From contig CM028377.1 in NCBI GenBank assembly GCA_013146195.2, forward strand, positions 106,246,094 through 106,310,093: 64,000 bases of DNA, written 5' to 3'. Both the position numbers and the translations under genes were made by a program. Below the pieces are notes generated by a model, which did not search any database, was not told the origin of the DNA, and saw only the letters and a list, made by a program, of their open reading frames with translations. This stretch comes from Codonopsis lanceolata. Lineage: Eukaryota; Streptophyta; Magnoliopsida; Asterales; Campanulaceae. Below are positions 32,864-44,195 of this stretch, one piece after another; positions within the stretch are counted from its first letter, which is position 1, and every line of letters begins with the position of its first letter.

Positions 32864-33130
32864 CTAGTGATGCCCCCGTGCGTTGCACGGTTTGTATACG
32901 CGTGTAAAATTATATATTCAGTTAAAATTAATTAATATACAATTAAAAATTTTAATATGGACAAAATAAAAAAAGATTAACAAATAGTAAATTTAAAGAT
33001 AAAAAATCACATAAATTTTAAAAAGTTATTATAAATTTTGGAATACTTCTTTATATACAACAATTTGTCGTTAACATGTACGACTATAACTACCACTATC
33101 ACATCTGAAATTACTGATGTATATATGTAT
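32864..33130 (-). mobile_element. Helitron 3' terminus, minus orientation
   Basis: CTAG at 32864-32867 next to host TTAA, then a CCGTGCGTTGCACGG perfect hairpin (32876-32890). Inner sequence is homologous to the Helitron end at 22937. The 5' end was not found; the MULE at 34236 may have inserted into it. Confidence 0.8.
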
Positions 33131-34226
33131 TTTAGCTACGAAATTATTAGATTTGTAATTTTAATATTACATATTTGTAATTTTTAGACGTATTTATTTA
33201 TTTAAAATACAAATCCGTTTGTGTATGAAGTTTGTTAATTTTTTAATAAAATACATATGATTTGTAATTTTAAAATTAATACAAATCTGTAATTTTTAGA
33301 TCTATTTTAAAACAAATACAGATCATTTTGGATCTGTAATTTTAGGCTAATAATTTTAAATTATAGATATGTATTTAAGAAAATACAATTTAAAATATAT
33401 ATTAGTAATTTTTAGATTTTAATTCTTGATGGATGATCTGTATTTATAAGATCTGAAATTTTACTGGAGATCCATCATCATCTAAATTTTTTATTGTGAT
33501 GCACTTATTATCTATAATCACTAAAATAAACTATTATAGATTGAAAACTGCATCAGCAAATACCAAGTCTCCACATGCATATAGATTACTAACAAATTAT
33601 AATTATGTCAAGTCAAATCAAATATGTATGAAGTTTTGTTTTAATGAATAATTATGGTGTGTATGTGTGTGTGTATATTTATCAACAATTGCATCGTTGG
33701 ACATAATTGCTCTTTCTATACTTGTCATTTGAAGTAAAGTACTCATATATGTATATATTTTATTTCTAAATTAATTTTTAATTCTTAACAAACAAGATAT
33801 TTGTTATTTTCTATTTTTTTATTTTTTCCAAAATACTTTTTAAGTCTCAACAAACAATGTTTTTTTTGTAATAATTATGTTTAATCAATTTTGTTTATGA
33901 TTCGTGTCTCATACTCCATTATCGTAAAAATAATATTATCAAGACATTTGTCTACCAAAACCATAGAGAATATTAATTGGATATTTATCATCAGAATAAA
34001 TAATTTAATTTAATGAAAAAAGTATTACTCTAAAAAATCAATTCAATAATTGCAATATGCTAAGTATTATATTTAATATTTGCTTCACTCAACTCAATAA
34101 TTAAATTGGTAAATCATTATTATTGATAGACAAAAGGTTTTAAATTACGATACTATTTCACACTATTATTTTACTATTGGAAAAAAATATTTTACTATTA
34201 TATCCTTTAAATCTCACTTTTAAAAA
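33131..34226. other. AT-rich sequence, probable Helitron body
   Basis: No ORF or RNA. Many repeated 'atctgtaattttta' motifs between 33130 and 33480 suggest a decayed short tandem repeat. Confidence 0.4.
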
Positions 34227-34857
34227 ATTATTTTAGGGATAATTGCATAAAAAACCCTGGCCTATTTTAGGTTTTGCAAATTGAACCCTGACAATTGTTT
34301 ATAGGCATATTGAACTCCAGACTATTATTTTCATGCCAATTCAAACCCTCCGTCTAATTCAAGCGTTAACTCCTAACGGGAAGCTGAGTAGGATGCCTAC
34401 GTGCACCCTACGTGGATTTGGCGGCACAAATGAAATCACGTGAATAGCACGCCTGTTGAAGGTTCGTTCATAATTTGAGGGAAATGTATCAAAATCGAAT
34501 TAAAAGAAAATTAGGGCTTTATTCATTCGTGCTTGAAATTAGGGGTTTGAACAAAGCTCAGAAATTAACCCGGAAAAGTGCAATTCGTTCTTGAAGATTA
34601 CCTTGTCAGTAACATTAACACTCAAACAATCAAAGCAATGCGGTCTCTGAGGCTATTCAACGATTATCCTACACCCAATTACGGTATGTATACGAACCCT
34701 AAAATTTTTATTGAAAATGTAAATGATTCAATGTTCTCATCTGTTTATAATCATTTGTATTCGAGTTATAAGTTAAAAAAAATGTCTTCAACAAGCATAT
34801 GACAGATTTTATAATTGATTCATATATATAGTTGAAAATGTAAATGATTCATATATA

Positions 34858-34892
34858 TTTGTTCTTTGTTCTTTGTTCTTTGTTCTTTGTTG
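34858..34892. repeat. (TTTGTTC)n short tandem repeat in the MULE
   Basis: Five 7-mers in a row between the left TIR and the transposase; partial copies follow to about 34940. Confidence 0.85.
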
Positions 34893-35069
34893 AAGTGTCT
34901 CTGTATTTGTTCTTTGTTGTCTCTGTATTCTTTGTTGGCATGTATAAGTTTTTTTCAATTTATGTTTATATTTAAGTGGGGCAAATATAAATAAAGTTAC
35001 CATATATTGTCTCTGTATTCTGTCATTTATGTGATCTTCTTCAGTTTGTTTGTGGTCCACTAGAATGGT

Positions 35070-38000
35070 ATGTGGTCCATTGCAATGATATGCATGTTAC
35101 CCTATATATTAAATTGTTTTATTTTATACTTTTCAGATAAAAATGGGTCATTGTTCACTGTAAAAGTGCATCATGGTGGTCAGATCAAGTGTGACAAATA
35201 TGTTGGGGGAACTGTTAATTATTTTGACAACTGTGACCAAGATGAATGGTCACTAATTGAATTGAAAGATATTGCTGAAACTTTAGCATATGATCCACAA
35301 TTAGTAGACTTTTACTACAAAATAGGTGGTGAAAATGGGAAAGAATTCAGACAGATAAAGTCAGATAAGGAGGTGTTAAATTTGGAGTTTGGAAACAAGA
35401 TATTGCCTTTGTACTTTATCACACATAATATTGGTCAAAGTCATGATATTTCTGGGATTGATCTAGAGTTTGATGTAGGTGTTGGTATGGACCTTGATCT
35501 AGATGAGGGCCAAGTCAATGCAGGGGATGTCAATACAGGGGATGTAGGGGATGTGTCAAATGTTAATGTTGGTAAGAGTTATGATAATGATGTGTCAAAT
35601 GCTGATGATAGTGATACGTCAACTGACTTGGGAGATAATTTCATTGATAGTGACTATGATGTTGAGGATGATAACTTATTTGATGACAATGTTGATAAGG
35701 ATGTTGAATGGGGTGGGGTAAACAAAAATACAAATGAAAAGGGAAAAGGGGTGGAAGTAGGTGATAAGGACTTTATGGACAAATATGATGCTACTGATGA
35801 TGAGTTAGATAGCATGGATGGAAGTGATGAAGAAAGCTGGGAAGAAGATTGTAACATTTAGTTCATTCAACAAAGGTACCGATATGTCGACCCTAAGTTT
35901 GAAATTGGAATGACATTTAGTTCAATTGAAGAGTTTAAGGATCTTTGTTAGACAACACTCTATCAAGTGGGGGAAAGCAGATAAGGTATGCCAAAAGTGA
36001 AAAGACTAGGGTGAGGGCTATATGCAAGGAAGGGTGTGAATGGATGGTGTATGTATCCAAGGTTCAAGGTAAGAACCGGTTTCAAGTGAAGTCATACAAT
36101 CCAACCCACAGTAATTGTTATAGGTCTTTAGAGAATAAAAATGTCACAGCAAGCTGGATTGCTAAGAAGTATTTGGATAGAATCAGATCAGATCCTCATA
36201 TGCCATTACATGCATTGCAAAGTGCAATTTCAACTGAGCACCAAGTAAATGTGTCTAGGACCAAATGTTTGAGCTAAACATAAAGCAATTAAGTTGATCC
36301 AAGGTCGGAGGAGGAGCAATATAGGAGGTGAATGATTATTGCCATGAACTAAGGACAAGGAGCCACGGTTCAACTATACTGATTCTTGACGGATGACAAT
36401 AACACATTCAAAAGGCTTTATGTTTGTCTTGCACCATTAAAGAAGGGTTTTTAGAAGGATGTAGACCAATCATTGATTTGGATGGTTGTCACTTGAAGGG
36501 TCTATTTGGGGGTATATTGCTAAGTCTTTGTGGGCATAGATGGGAATAATTGTACTTATCCATTTGTGTATCTTTGTTGTGGAAAGTGAGAACAAGCGAT
36601 CATGGGTTTGGTTTCTTGAATTGTTGAAGAATGATATCAACATGGGGAACTCTTACCATTGGAATTTTATGTCAGATAAGCAGAAGGTATAATTCTTTGA
36701 TAGATATCAATGTTTAATTCTTATTTGTTTTTAATATTTTTTTTGTTTGACAAGCATTGTTTAATTCTTTGATATCTTTCATTGTGTTTCTAGGGATTGG
36801 TTCCAGCACTTGAATTACTATGTCCTAACTCAGATCATAGGTTTTGTGTTAGACACTTGTACAACAACTTTAAGATGGTACACAAAGGGTTGATATTGAA
36901 AGACAGATTATGGGATTGTGCAAGGGCTTCAAACCCTACCATGTTTGAGAAATGCATGGATGCCTTAAAAGCAACAAACTTAGAGGCATTTAAGTGGCTT
37001 AATACTAAACCACCTCAACAGTGGTCCAGGTCACATTTCAAGGACATGGCCACAGTGTGACATTGTCATAAACAATTTGTGTGAGAGCTTTAATGCATCA
37101 ATTTTAGAAGCAAGGGATAAACCTATAATAACTATCTTTGGAAAGGATTAGGGGTATATTAATGAAAAGAACACATGTGTTGAGGGATAAGATGAAGAGA
37201 AAAAAAGGGTTGTTATGTCCTAAGATTCAAGCCATAGTTGAAAAGACCAAGACAGAGTCAACACTTTATGTACCTTCCTGGACAGACAGCTCACACTTTG
37301 AGGTTTTAAGTAGGGGGATACAGTATATTGTTGACACTGAAAATAAGACATGTTCTTGTAGAAGGTGGGAGTTGAGTGGAATACCATGTAGTCATGCCAT
37401 CTCTGCCTTGTCTTATATTGGCTTGCAAGCAGAAGATGTTGTGGCACATTGGTACAAGAGAGAATTGTACATAAAGACTTACAAAGAACACACTTGATGC
37501 AATTCATGGAGCGAACATGTGGACAAAAGCGGGCTACCTCCTATCCTTTGTCCAGTTAATACAAGGAGGAAAGCTGGGAGACCTAAAAAGCAAAGGAGGT
37601 TAGATGGAAATGATGAGAACCAAGGAAGAACGGTTGATGGCATTCAGAAGGTAGGTAGAGGAGGTGGGGAGGACTTGGGGTTCTTACTTGTTCTTCTTGA
37701 AGTCACTTGGACATAGTACAAGAAAATGTCCAACTAAACCTGCGATCTTCAAAGTGAGATGAAAAACACGTCACTTGCTCCATTTGTAAACAAAGCTGGG
37801 CATAACAAAAGAAAATGTCCAACCAACATCCCACGGTCAAAAATCAAGGCAACCTATCCCGGCTGAAAATGTGTTTGATGTCCAAAAGAGCTTCAAGATA
37901 TTCTCAAAGATCTACAAGATGAGGAAAATATGTTTGATTTCCTGAATGTGGATAAGCATGACCAACTATATGATTCACCACAACAAAACCAAGAGCCTGA

Positions 38001-38396
38001 TCCAATGAGTTCCCCTGTTACTGCCACACCACCACCACCACCAACACAACCTGAAAAGACTCCAACCAAGCCAAGAGCCTCTCCACTCACATCCCATGTT
38101 CTGCTACACCACCACCACCAACACAACTTCAAAGACTCCAACCAAGCCGGGAGCCTCTCCACTCACATCCCATGTTCTGCTACACCACCACCACCAACAC
38201 AACTTCAAAGACTCCAACCAAGCCAAGAGCCTCTCCAATCACATCAAGCCAACCTAAAAGGACTCCAAGAAAGCTAAGAGCCTCTCCAACTCCAACACAA
38301 ACACCTAGGAGGTCATTCGGACTCTTGAATGAAAGGTTCTCAAAAACTTACGGATTCAAGCACTTGGTGAAAAAATTGTCCTTGATGAATAATTAG
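35070..38396 (+). pseudogene. MULE transposase, several frameshifts
   Basis: 35130-35450: PB1-like N-terminal domain (LFTVKVHHGG, YVGGTVNYFDNCDQDEWSL), then an Asp-rich linker to 35861. 35945-36277: DNA-binding region (RVRAICKEGCEWMVYVSK). About 36430-36690: start of the DDE domain (IIDLDGCHLKG) in broken frames. An intron probably spans 36688-36793. 36797-37060: VPALELLCPNSDHRFCVRH. 37138-37497: SWIM zinc finger CSCRRWELSGIPCSH. 37550-37600: AT-hook-like GRPKKQRR. Then zinc-knuckle relics GHNKRKCP near 37800 and a Pro-rich tail with about 73-bp repeats (38040-38290). At least four frame breaks, so no active enzyme is expected. The first codons may come from an upstream exon. Confidence 0.9.
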
Positions 38397-39238
38397 GTAA
38401 CTTTTTTATTATTCTTGGTTTAGTAGTGTATATTTATGATGTCTGAATGGTTTTAATGAATTTTTAATTTATTGTAGTAATCACTTCAGGAGAATCAACA
38501 TTGGCCTGCCAAGAATGCAAGACTTTTAAGTCATGGGTATATTTGGTATTTTGTATTATATGCTATTTAAATGTTTTTAAGTATTAATTGATTATTGCTT
38601 ACAAATGACTTTTATGATGAATGCAGGACTTTTGAGTTATTTTGTTTTCCCATGTAATGAAGAAAAATACTTTTGGACAGTGGTATATGATTTCTGAAGA
38701 ATGCAGGGGTATATTGCTTTTGGACAGTAGACAGTGGTATATGAATGTAGGGGTATAGCTTTTTGGACAGTGGAGACACAAGTATAATTTGTATTTGATC
38801 GAGATTATAATGTTTTGATGTCATGTGGAGACACAAGTAAAATATGTATGTATAGTTTTTTTATCAAGCGTGGCGGGCCTTGAATTATCATTAAGCATTG
38901 TTGATATGTAATGGTAATGATAATATATAGTGGTAAGGGTATTATATGATCAACTGTGTTGTTTTGTGTGACATCAAAGTAAGATACAAAATGATCATTA
39001 AACATTCCTTTCATACCAAATTATCATTTCCACCAAAACAAAACAAAATTACAAAGAGTTCATTCTTGAACATAACAACCATTACATTCATTTCTACCTG
39101 AACATACAAAAACATACAAAATACATTCCTTTCATACCACCCATTCATTACAATATAGCTTAGTCTTGCCCAATTATGATTAAGATGAAGAGTAGGTTGA
39201 ACAAGCATGATAACACCAAACAAATCCAAAGGCATTTG

Positions 39239-39604
39239 TTACTTTGCACCTTGGTTTTGAGGTGGATCATACCAAAGAAAAAACCCACATGCCCCTTGTT
39301 TCTGCTAGGAAAAAAAAAACAGTGAGCAAAATGATTAAAATAATAATTCTGATTTTTAACCAAAAAATAAGTAAAATAAACTTACCCCAAATCTTTCACA
39401 ACCTAGGAACCTTCTGCCTGGATTTTGATCAGTCCAGGATGTCCGCATGACAGTGATCCTTCCACAATGACATAAAACTTCTCTATTCATCATTAGCATA
39501 TGTCTCTGTTTTTTATATAGAAATGGCAGTGGGTGTATGTTTATAGATGTAGGAGATAGTTTATATCTTGAATTTTTAGCTTTGTAGCAATCGGGGTCCA
39601 TCAT
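39239..39604 (-). CDS. zf-GRF protein of the MULE (two exons)
   Basis: Exon 1 39386-39604, intron GT-AG 39302-39385, exon 2 39239-39301; about 93 residues. CHCG and NPGRRFLGC in exon 1 and GACGFFLWYDP in exon 2 complete the GRF finger (four ligands, R-R-F core). Exon 2 stops early, while another frame continues with a hydrophobic helix-like stretch (LSCLFNLLFILIIIG), suggesting a frameshift from a membrane-anchored parent. An alternative acceptor 3 nt upstream is possible. Transcribed from the right TIR toward the transposase. Confidence 0.7.
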
Positions 39605-39871
39605 GCAATCAGGAAAATTGTACAAGGTTTAGTCTAGGATTAAATTTGGCGGGAAGCGAGCGTTGGGGACTCATTTGTGCCGCCAAATCACGTAGGATGC
39701 CACGTAGGCATCCTACTCCCGTTAGGAGTTAACGCTTGAATTAGACGGAGGGTTTGAATTGGCATGAAAATAATAATCTGGAGTTCAATATGCCTATAAA
39801 CAATTGTCAGGGTTCAATTTGCAAAACCTAAAATAGGCCAGGGTTTTTTATGCAATTATCCCATTATTTTA

Positions 39872-40936
39872 ATATCCAAATAGTACAGATTTTCTCAAAG
39901 TTTGGTAAACAAATGATGTTCTTAAGATATTAATTTATTGTTTATACAAGATAACTTTAATCATAAGATTAATTGATCAAGAATTTAATAAAAAGCAAAA
40001 AATAAAAATATTATAACTATGTTATTCATTAAAAAAATAATGTTAGAAGGTAATTAAATAGAAAAATAACTTTATTAGTCAACTTAATATGAACAAGTAA
40101 TTATGGGTAAATTTGTCCAAACATGTCATCAATTAATGAAATAACTAATTATGTAGTAGATAAGAAAAAAAATGTAGTGGAATTAGCCTCTCTCTTTTTC
40201 ATAACGTAAACTAATAAAATGACCAAAACCGAAATTAGTTTTTATAAGACGAGCCCAAAATAAATAAAGAAAATCAGCCCAATGAGAAGACCTAAAACCT
40301 AATATGTATCATGGTCAAACTTAAATACACGTCCTCTTCCTCTCCTCACTCATCAAACATTCAAGACAAAATTTAAAAAAAAAAACATATCAATTTCTTT
40401 GCCCTTCGCCTAGGGAAGAAAAATTTGGATGCTATTTTTGTTTGACCATCCATTCAAGCAAAATTAGTCCAAACCACATGTAAAATTTGTTTCTGCCTTG
40501 GTGAAGGAAGAATACTTTTAAACGTTAACTTTCCCTACACGACAGTCAATTATAGCTCATGAGGTATATTTTTATCGATTTGTCTCTCATCTAAAAATTA
40601 CAGATTTAGATAGTCAAGATTTCTCCGACTTCCTAAGATTTTATTTTTAATATATTATTTGCGATTTTTTCCAAGTAAGTCAATTATTTTGTAGTATATA
40701 CTTTTAATATTTTTATAACAAATGCATATCTAAACTTAGAGACGTATATTTATCAGATGTGAGCAATTAAGATAATTATTTAAAAAATTATGATTTATAA
40801 TATATAAATCGTATCTCTTTCTAAATCTGTGTTATATAAAATGACATTGTTTTGGATTATTTCAAGTATTTAGCATTATATTCAGTTTATTTCAAGTAAA
40901 TAGTTATTTAATTTTCTTGATTTTTTAAATATAGTT
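39872..40936. other. AT-rich sequence with promoter-like patch, no gene
   Basis: At 40250-40370 there are two AGCCCA (site II) motifs, 'cctaaaaccta' and a CT-rich stretch resembling the promoter/5' leader of a housekeeping gene, but no coding sequence follows. Otherwise AT-rich. Confidence 0.4.
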
Positions 40937-41660
40937 GAAGTGCTCCAAAATATCAGGCTCGAACATGTAACCCAAAAGTGTACTCCGAAATTATACTTAG
41001 AAGATTGGGCTAAGCCCGTACCCGGAAGGAGGCCCGGACCCATATCCAAAGAAGGGCCCAAGCCCAATCACATACTAAAGCCCAGTATGGAAAGACCACA
41101 TTTATATAAATAGTAGGAAACTTCCTATGAAAAAGGTCGGTGACTATTTCCCTCCAAAAAACAGAACAAGAACTCTCTTTCATCCCTCCCTACTGCCGGT
41201 TTATACACATACATACACACACTCTATTTTATTAATTAGCGATGATACACATAACATATACTGATTATCACACCGGAGGGTTTGTGGGGACACCCCACCC
41301 ACTCACGATGCTTTATTTTGCAGACATTACATGCCAGATATCCTACCGCGACGATCACCGTCGGACCACGACTCCGGCGACCCCGACATAACGTCACTTT
41401 CGGCACCCCGGACACGACACGACAAGGTCACCACATTTTTGGCGTGATCAGTTTGGTTCCGTTGTCGGGAATCGACTTTATTTTCTTCCCTCTGCACGCT
41501 GACTTCGTCAGCCATGGCAGAGCTCCATTTCAAGGGTGCTGGAAACGATCAAAGAATGAGGATACGTCAACTTTCGGTGTGGACTACACTAAGAAGATGT
41601 ACACAAAGCAGCAAATAAACACTACACGAATGTGCGTCTTGAAGAGACGAAGCCGGTGAT
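40937..41660 (+). mobile_element. LTR and leader fragment of a Gypsy-like element
   Basis: Starts TGAAGTG, holds a TATATAAATA box at 41103 and CT-rich transcript-start-like sequence. Near 41440 'ttggcgtgatcagtttggttccgt' followed by 'tcgggaa' resembles the LTR-end/PBS region of plant Gypsy elements. A start ATGGCAGAGC at 41513 would fit gag, but the frame soon closes. No partner LTR is seen. Confidence 0.4.
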
Positions 41661-43020
41661 ACTTGAATCGCCTCCACCCGAGCTGCCACACCCCTCAACC
41701 CGCTAACAGAGGCGACCGGACTCTCTAAGTCATCTCACACGCCGACTGTACAACGGTCAAATAAATCTGACCTCTAGCCGCCGAAACAGAAAAATAGCAC
41801 CACCAGAAGGTGTGATTTGAGAAGACGAGGCAAACGCCGCCAAGAGTGCTTCCAAAGGAGGTTCCACGCGCCGTCACGCTCCACCACAAACAACTGTGAA
41901 CGTCACCGTCCGTTCACGCGCCAGCAACACCTTACCTTCTGTATCGACCAAAGCAATAAAAGTAACGTCACTTCATCACCATTTCTGATTTTGATGTTGC
42001 TTCATGATTAGTCATCATCACATGGCTAAAGCCAACCTCCACTCAATTTAAATATCAGGTGCAGACTTTCCGATTTCACCCTCCGCTTTTGTTACTATCA
42101 CTATTATCAGATAATATCCCTTTCCACAATTGCCCCTTATTTTTTACTCACGTTTTCATTTATACCTGTTTGCTCAGACACGCAAAAGACACATCAAAAA
42201 GTCATAAGCAGTAGCCTGAATGCCTATTTCATTGACTTATATGATTATGACCATTATGCATCATGGAATAAAAAGAAAAAAAATTAATGCACAACATTTC
42301 ATTCAAGTTGCAATAATATTAATAATAATAATAATAAAGTTGACCGAATTTTATTAAGCCCATGTCACAAAAGTTTGATACTAGTCATTTCTTTTCACCT
42401 GCATATATTATCAATTTATTTGAATGCACTAAGCTAATATATGGCCAGAGCTGGGTATTAGTTACTTGTTTAAAATTATATGTCAAGCAACAAAATGATT
42501 TAAATACATTGGACACGATATAAATTACCATAACGAGTTCGATTCATTGTACGCAACTATTTTACAATTTTATGTGATGACATGATCCTCGTAGCGAGTA
42601 AAACTATTTTCTTACAAATTTGACTACATTATTTTGGTGAAATGCACACGAGCTCGTTAGCCTCATCAACTTAAATATTATATTATTTAACTTTTGTTGG
42701 CATAACGTGACAGTTAGAAACATAACATGCAAATTGAAATTGATATGTGCCGAGCTTACATGATATTAAAATTATGTGCCGAGATAAAATTATGAGCAGA
42801 GCTAAAATTATGTACACAACTATTTTACGATATAATACGATAACATGCTCAATCTACCTATCATATGTTAGCACGACACATTTATTCTCTCATGCTTCAC
42901 ACTCAAATACTTACATCTTAAAAATTCATCGTATCTGTTAATAGCGCGACGTGTCGCCGCAATAATTGTTTCCTATTCTCTCATAATAGGCCCATATTAA
43001 AAAAATCTTCTCTTATGTGA
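41661..43020. other. Intergenic, nothing recognised
   Basis: A moderately GC-rich remnant to about 41960, then AT-rich with a (TAA)n run at about 42309-42337. No gene supported. Confidence 0.5.
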
Positions 43021-44195
43021 TCAATATGCTTGGACTATGACAAACATTGTGTGGGTCTCAATGGGCACAATAATAAGCTAAAAGGGGGGGTTGAATAGCT
43101 TATTAAACACTTAAAACTTTTAGTGAATTCTTTGAAGGGTACTTGCAATCTATATAAAAGATAGAAGCAGCGGAAGACCTTCAAGGTAGTTGTTCCAGGT
43201 CTGCCGATAAGGATTACCGGTAGACCTTTTACAAGATACTTAAGTTCTGCTGTAAACGGATAAAGATAAGGATAAGTATTAAACAGTTCAATTGAAAGAC
43301 AAACAGTAAAGAAATAACACAAGTATTTTGAGATGGTTCACACTATAAATAGTGCTACGTCCACCACCAAGGCAGTCAACCTTGGATTTAAATAGTGCAC
43401 TATATTTTCCACTAGTTCTATTACAAGAATATTCCTAATGGATCGTGTACAAAATATTGACTTGTGTTTGGGGTCTATGGAATTAAATATCTGTAAATAC
43501 AAGATATTTAATTCGTGCAGAAGTATAGTTAATGAATGTGAACAACAAGAAGATAAAACAATAGGTGTTGATGAGCAGCTTCTTGTTGTTGATGAGGACT
43601 TCTAGATCTGTTTAGGATCTCTTGATTGCAATGAGCTGTAAGACTTGGAGTTATGGAGTTTCAGAGCAATCCTTTTAGTGTTCGATTGATTCTGTACAGT
43701 TGTTGTTATTCAGTCTTCAATGGCAGTATTTATAGCAGGTGCACATCAAAAGATCCGTTGAGAGAAGACGAAAACTTCAACAGCTCTTTTATGAATGCAT
43801 TAAATGCATGGGGCTGTCAGTCAAGGATTATCGTCTTCACAGATATCTAGGGCAGAAAATGATTTATGAGATCTTCAAAAGGTGAGCGATTTAGGTGTCA
43901 GATCTGAGAGTTGTTGCAGAAAGTAAGAGCCAGTCTGCTTTTCCTGCTTTCAATGTTCAGGACGAAAAGTCTTCCTGCTTTTCGGAAAGTTGCTTTCGGC
44001 GGCTTGACATGTCAGGGAATGTCTTAGGTTAATTCAAACAATGATTAGGATAAGTTTGAATTAATCTAATGAGTTATTGCTGGACAGGACACGTCATAAG
44101 AGACTAGGTGGACACAAGGTATGTCGTTCTTAATTAAGCTTTGAGCAGGTCTTCCGGTGAAGCTGTGAAGAGGTCTTCCGCTGAACCTGTAAAGT
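43021..44195. other. Repetitive sequence interrupted by a solo LTR
   Basis: A G-tract (AAAGGGGGGGTTGAATAGC at 43081) and later 'caggtcttccggtgaagc' / 'gaggtcttccgctgaacc' duplicated at 44150 look transposon-derived, but I cannot name the family. It continues after 46218. Confidence 0.4.

Larger units (their letters stand above)
34236..39862 (+). mobile_element. MuDR-type MULE, near-complete
   Basis: Terminal inverted repeats of about 200 bp begin GGGATAATTGCATAAAAAAC at both ends. The 9-bp duplication ATTATTTTA is perfect (34227-34235, 39863-39871). Length 5627 bp. Contents: a plus-strand transposase (frameshifted) and a minus-strand zf-GRF gene near the right TIR, so transcription would converge as in maize MuDR. 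Confidence 0.95.

Noticed and set aside
41282..41659. 125-codon ORF as a host gene
   Set aside because: Overlaps LTR/primer-site-like sequence; more likely a chance frame in a retroelement leader.
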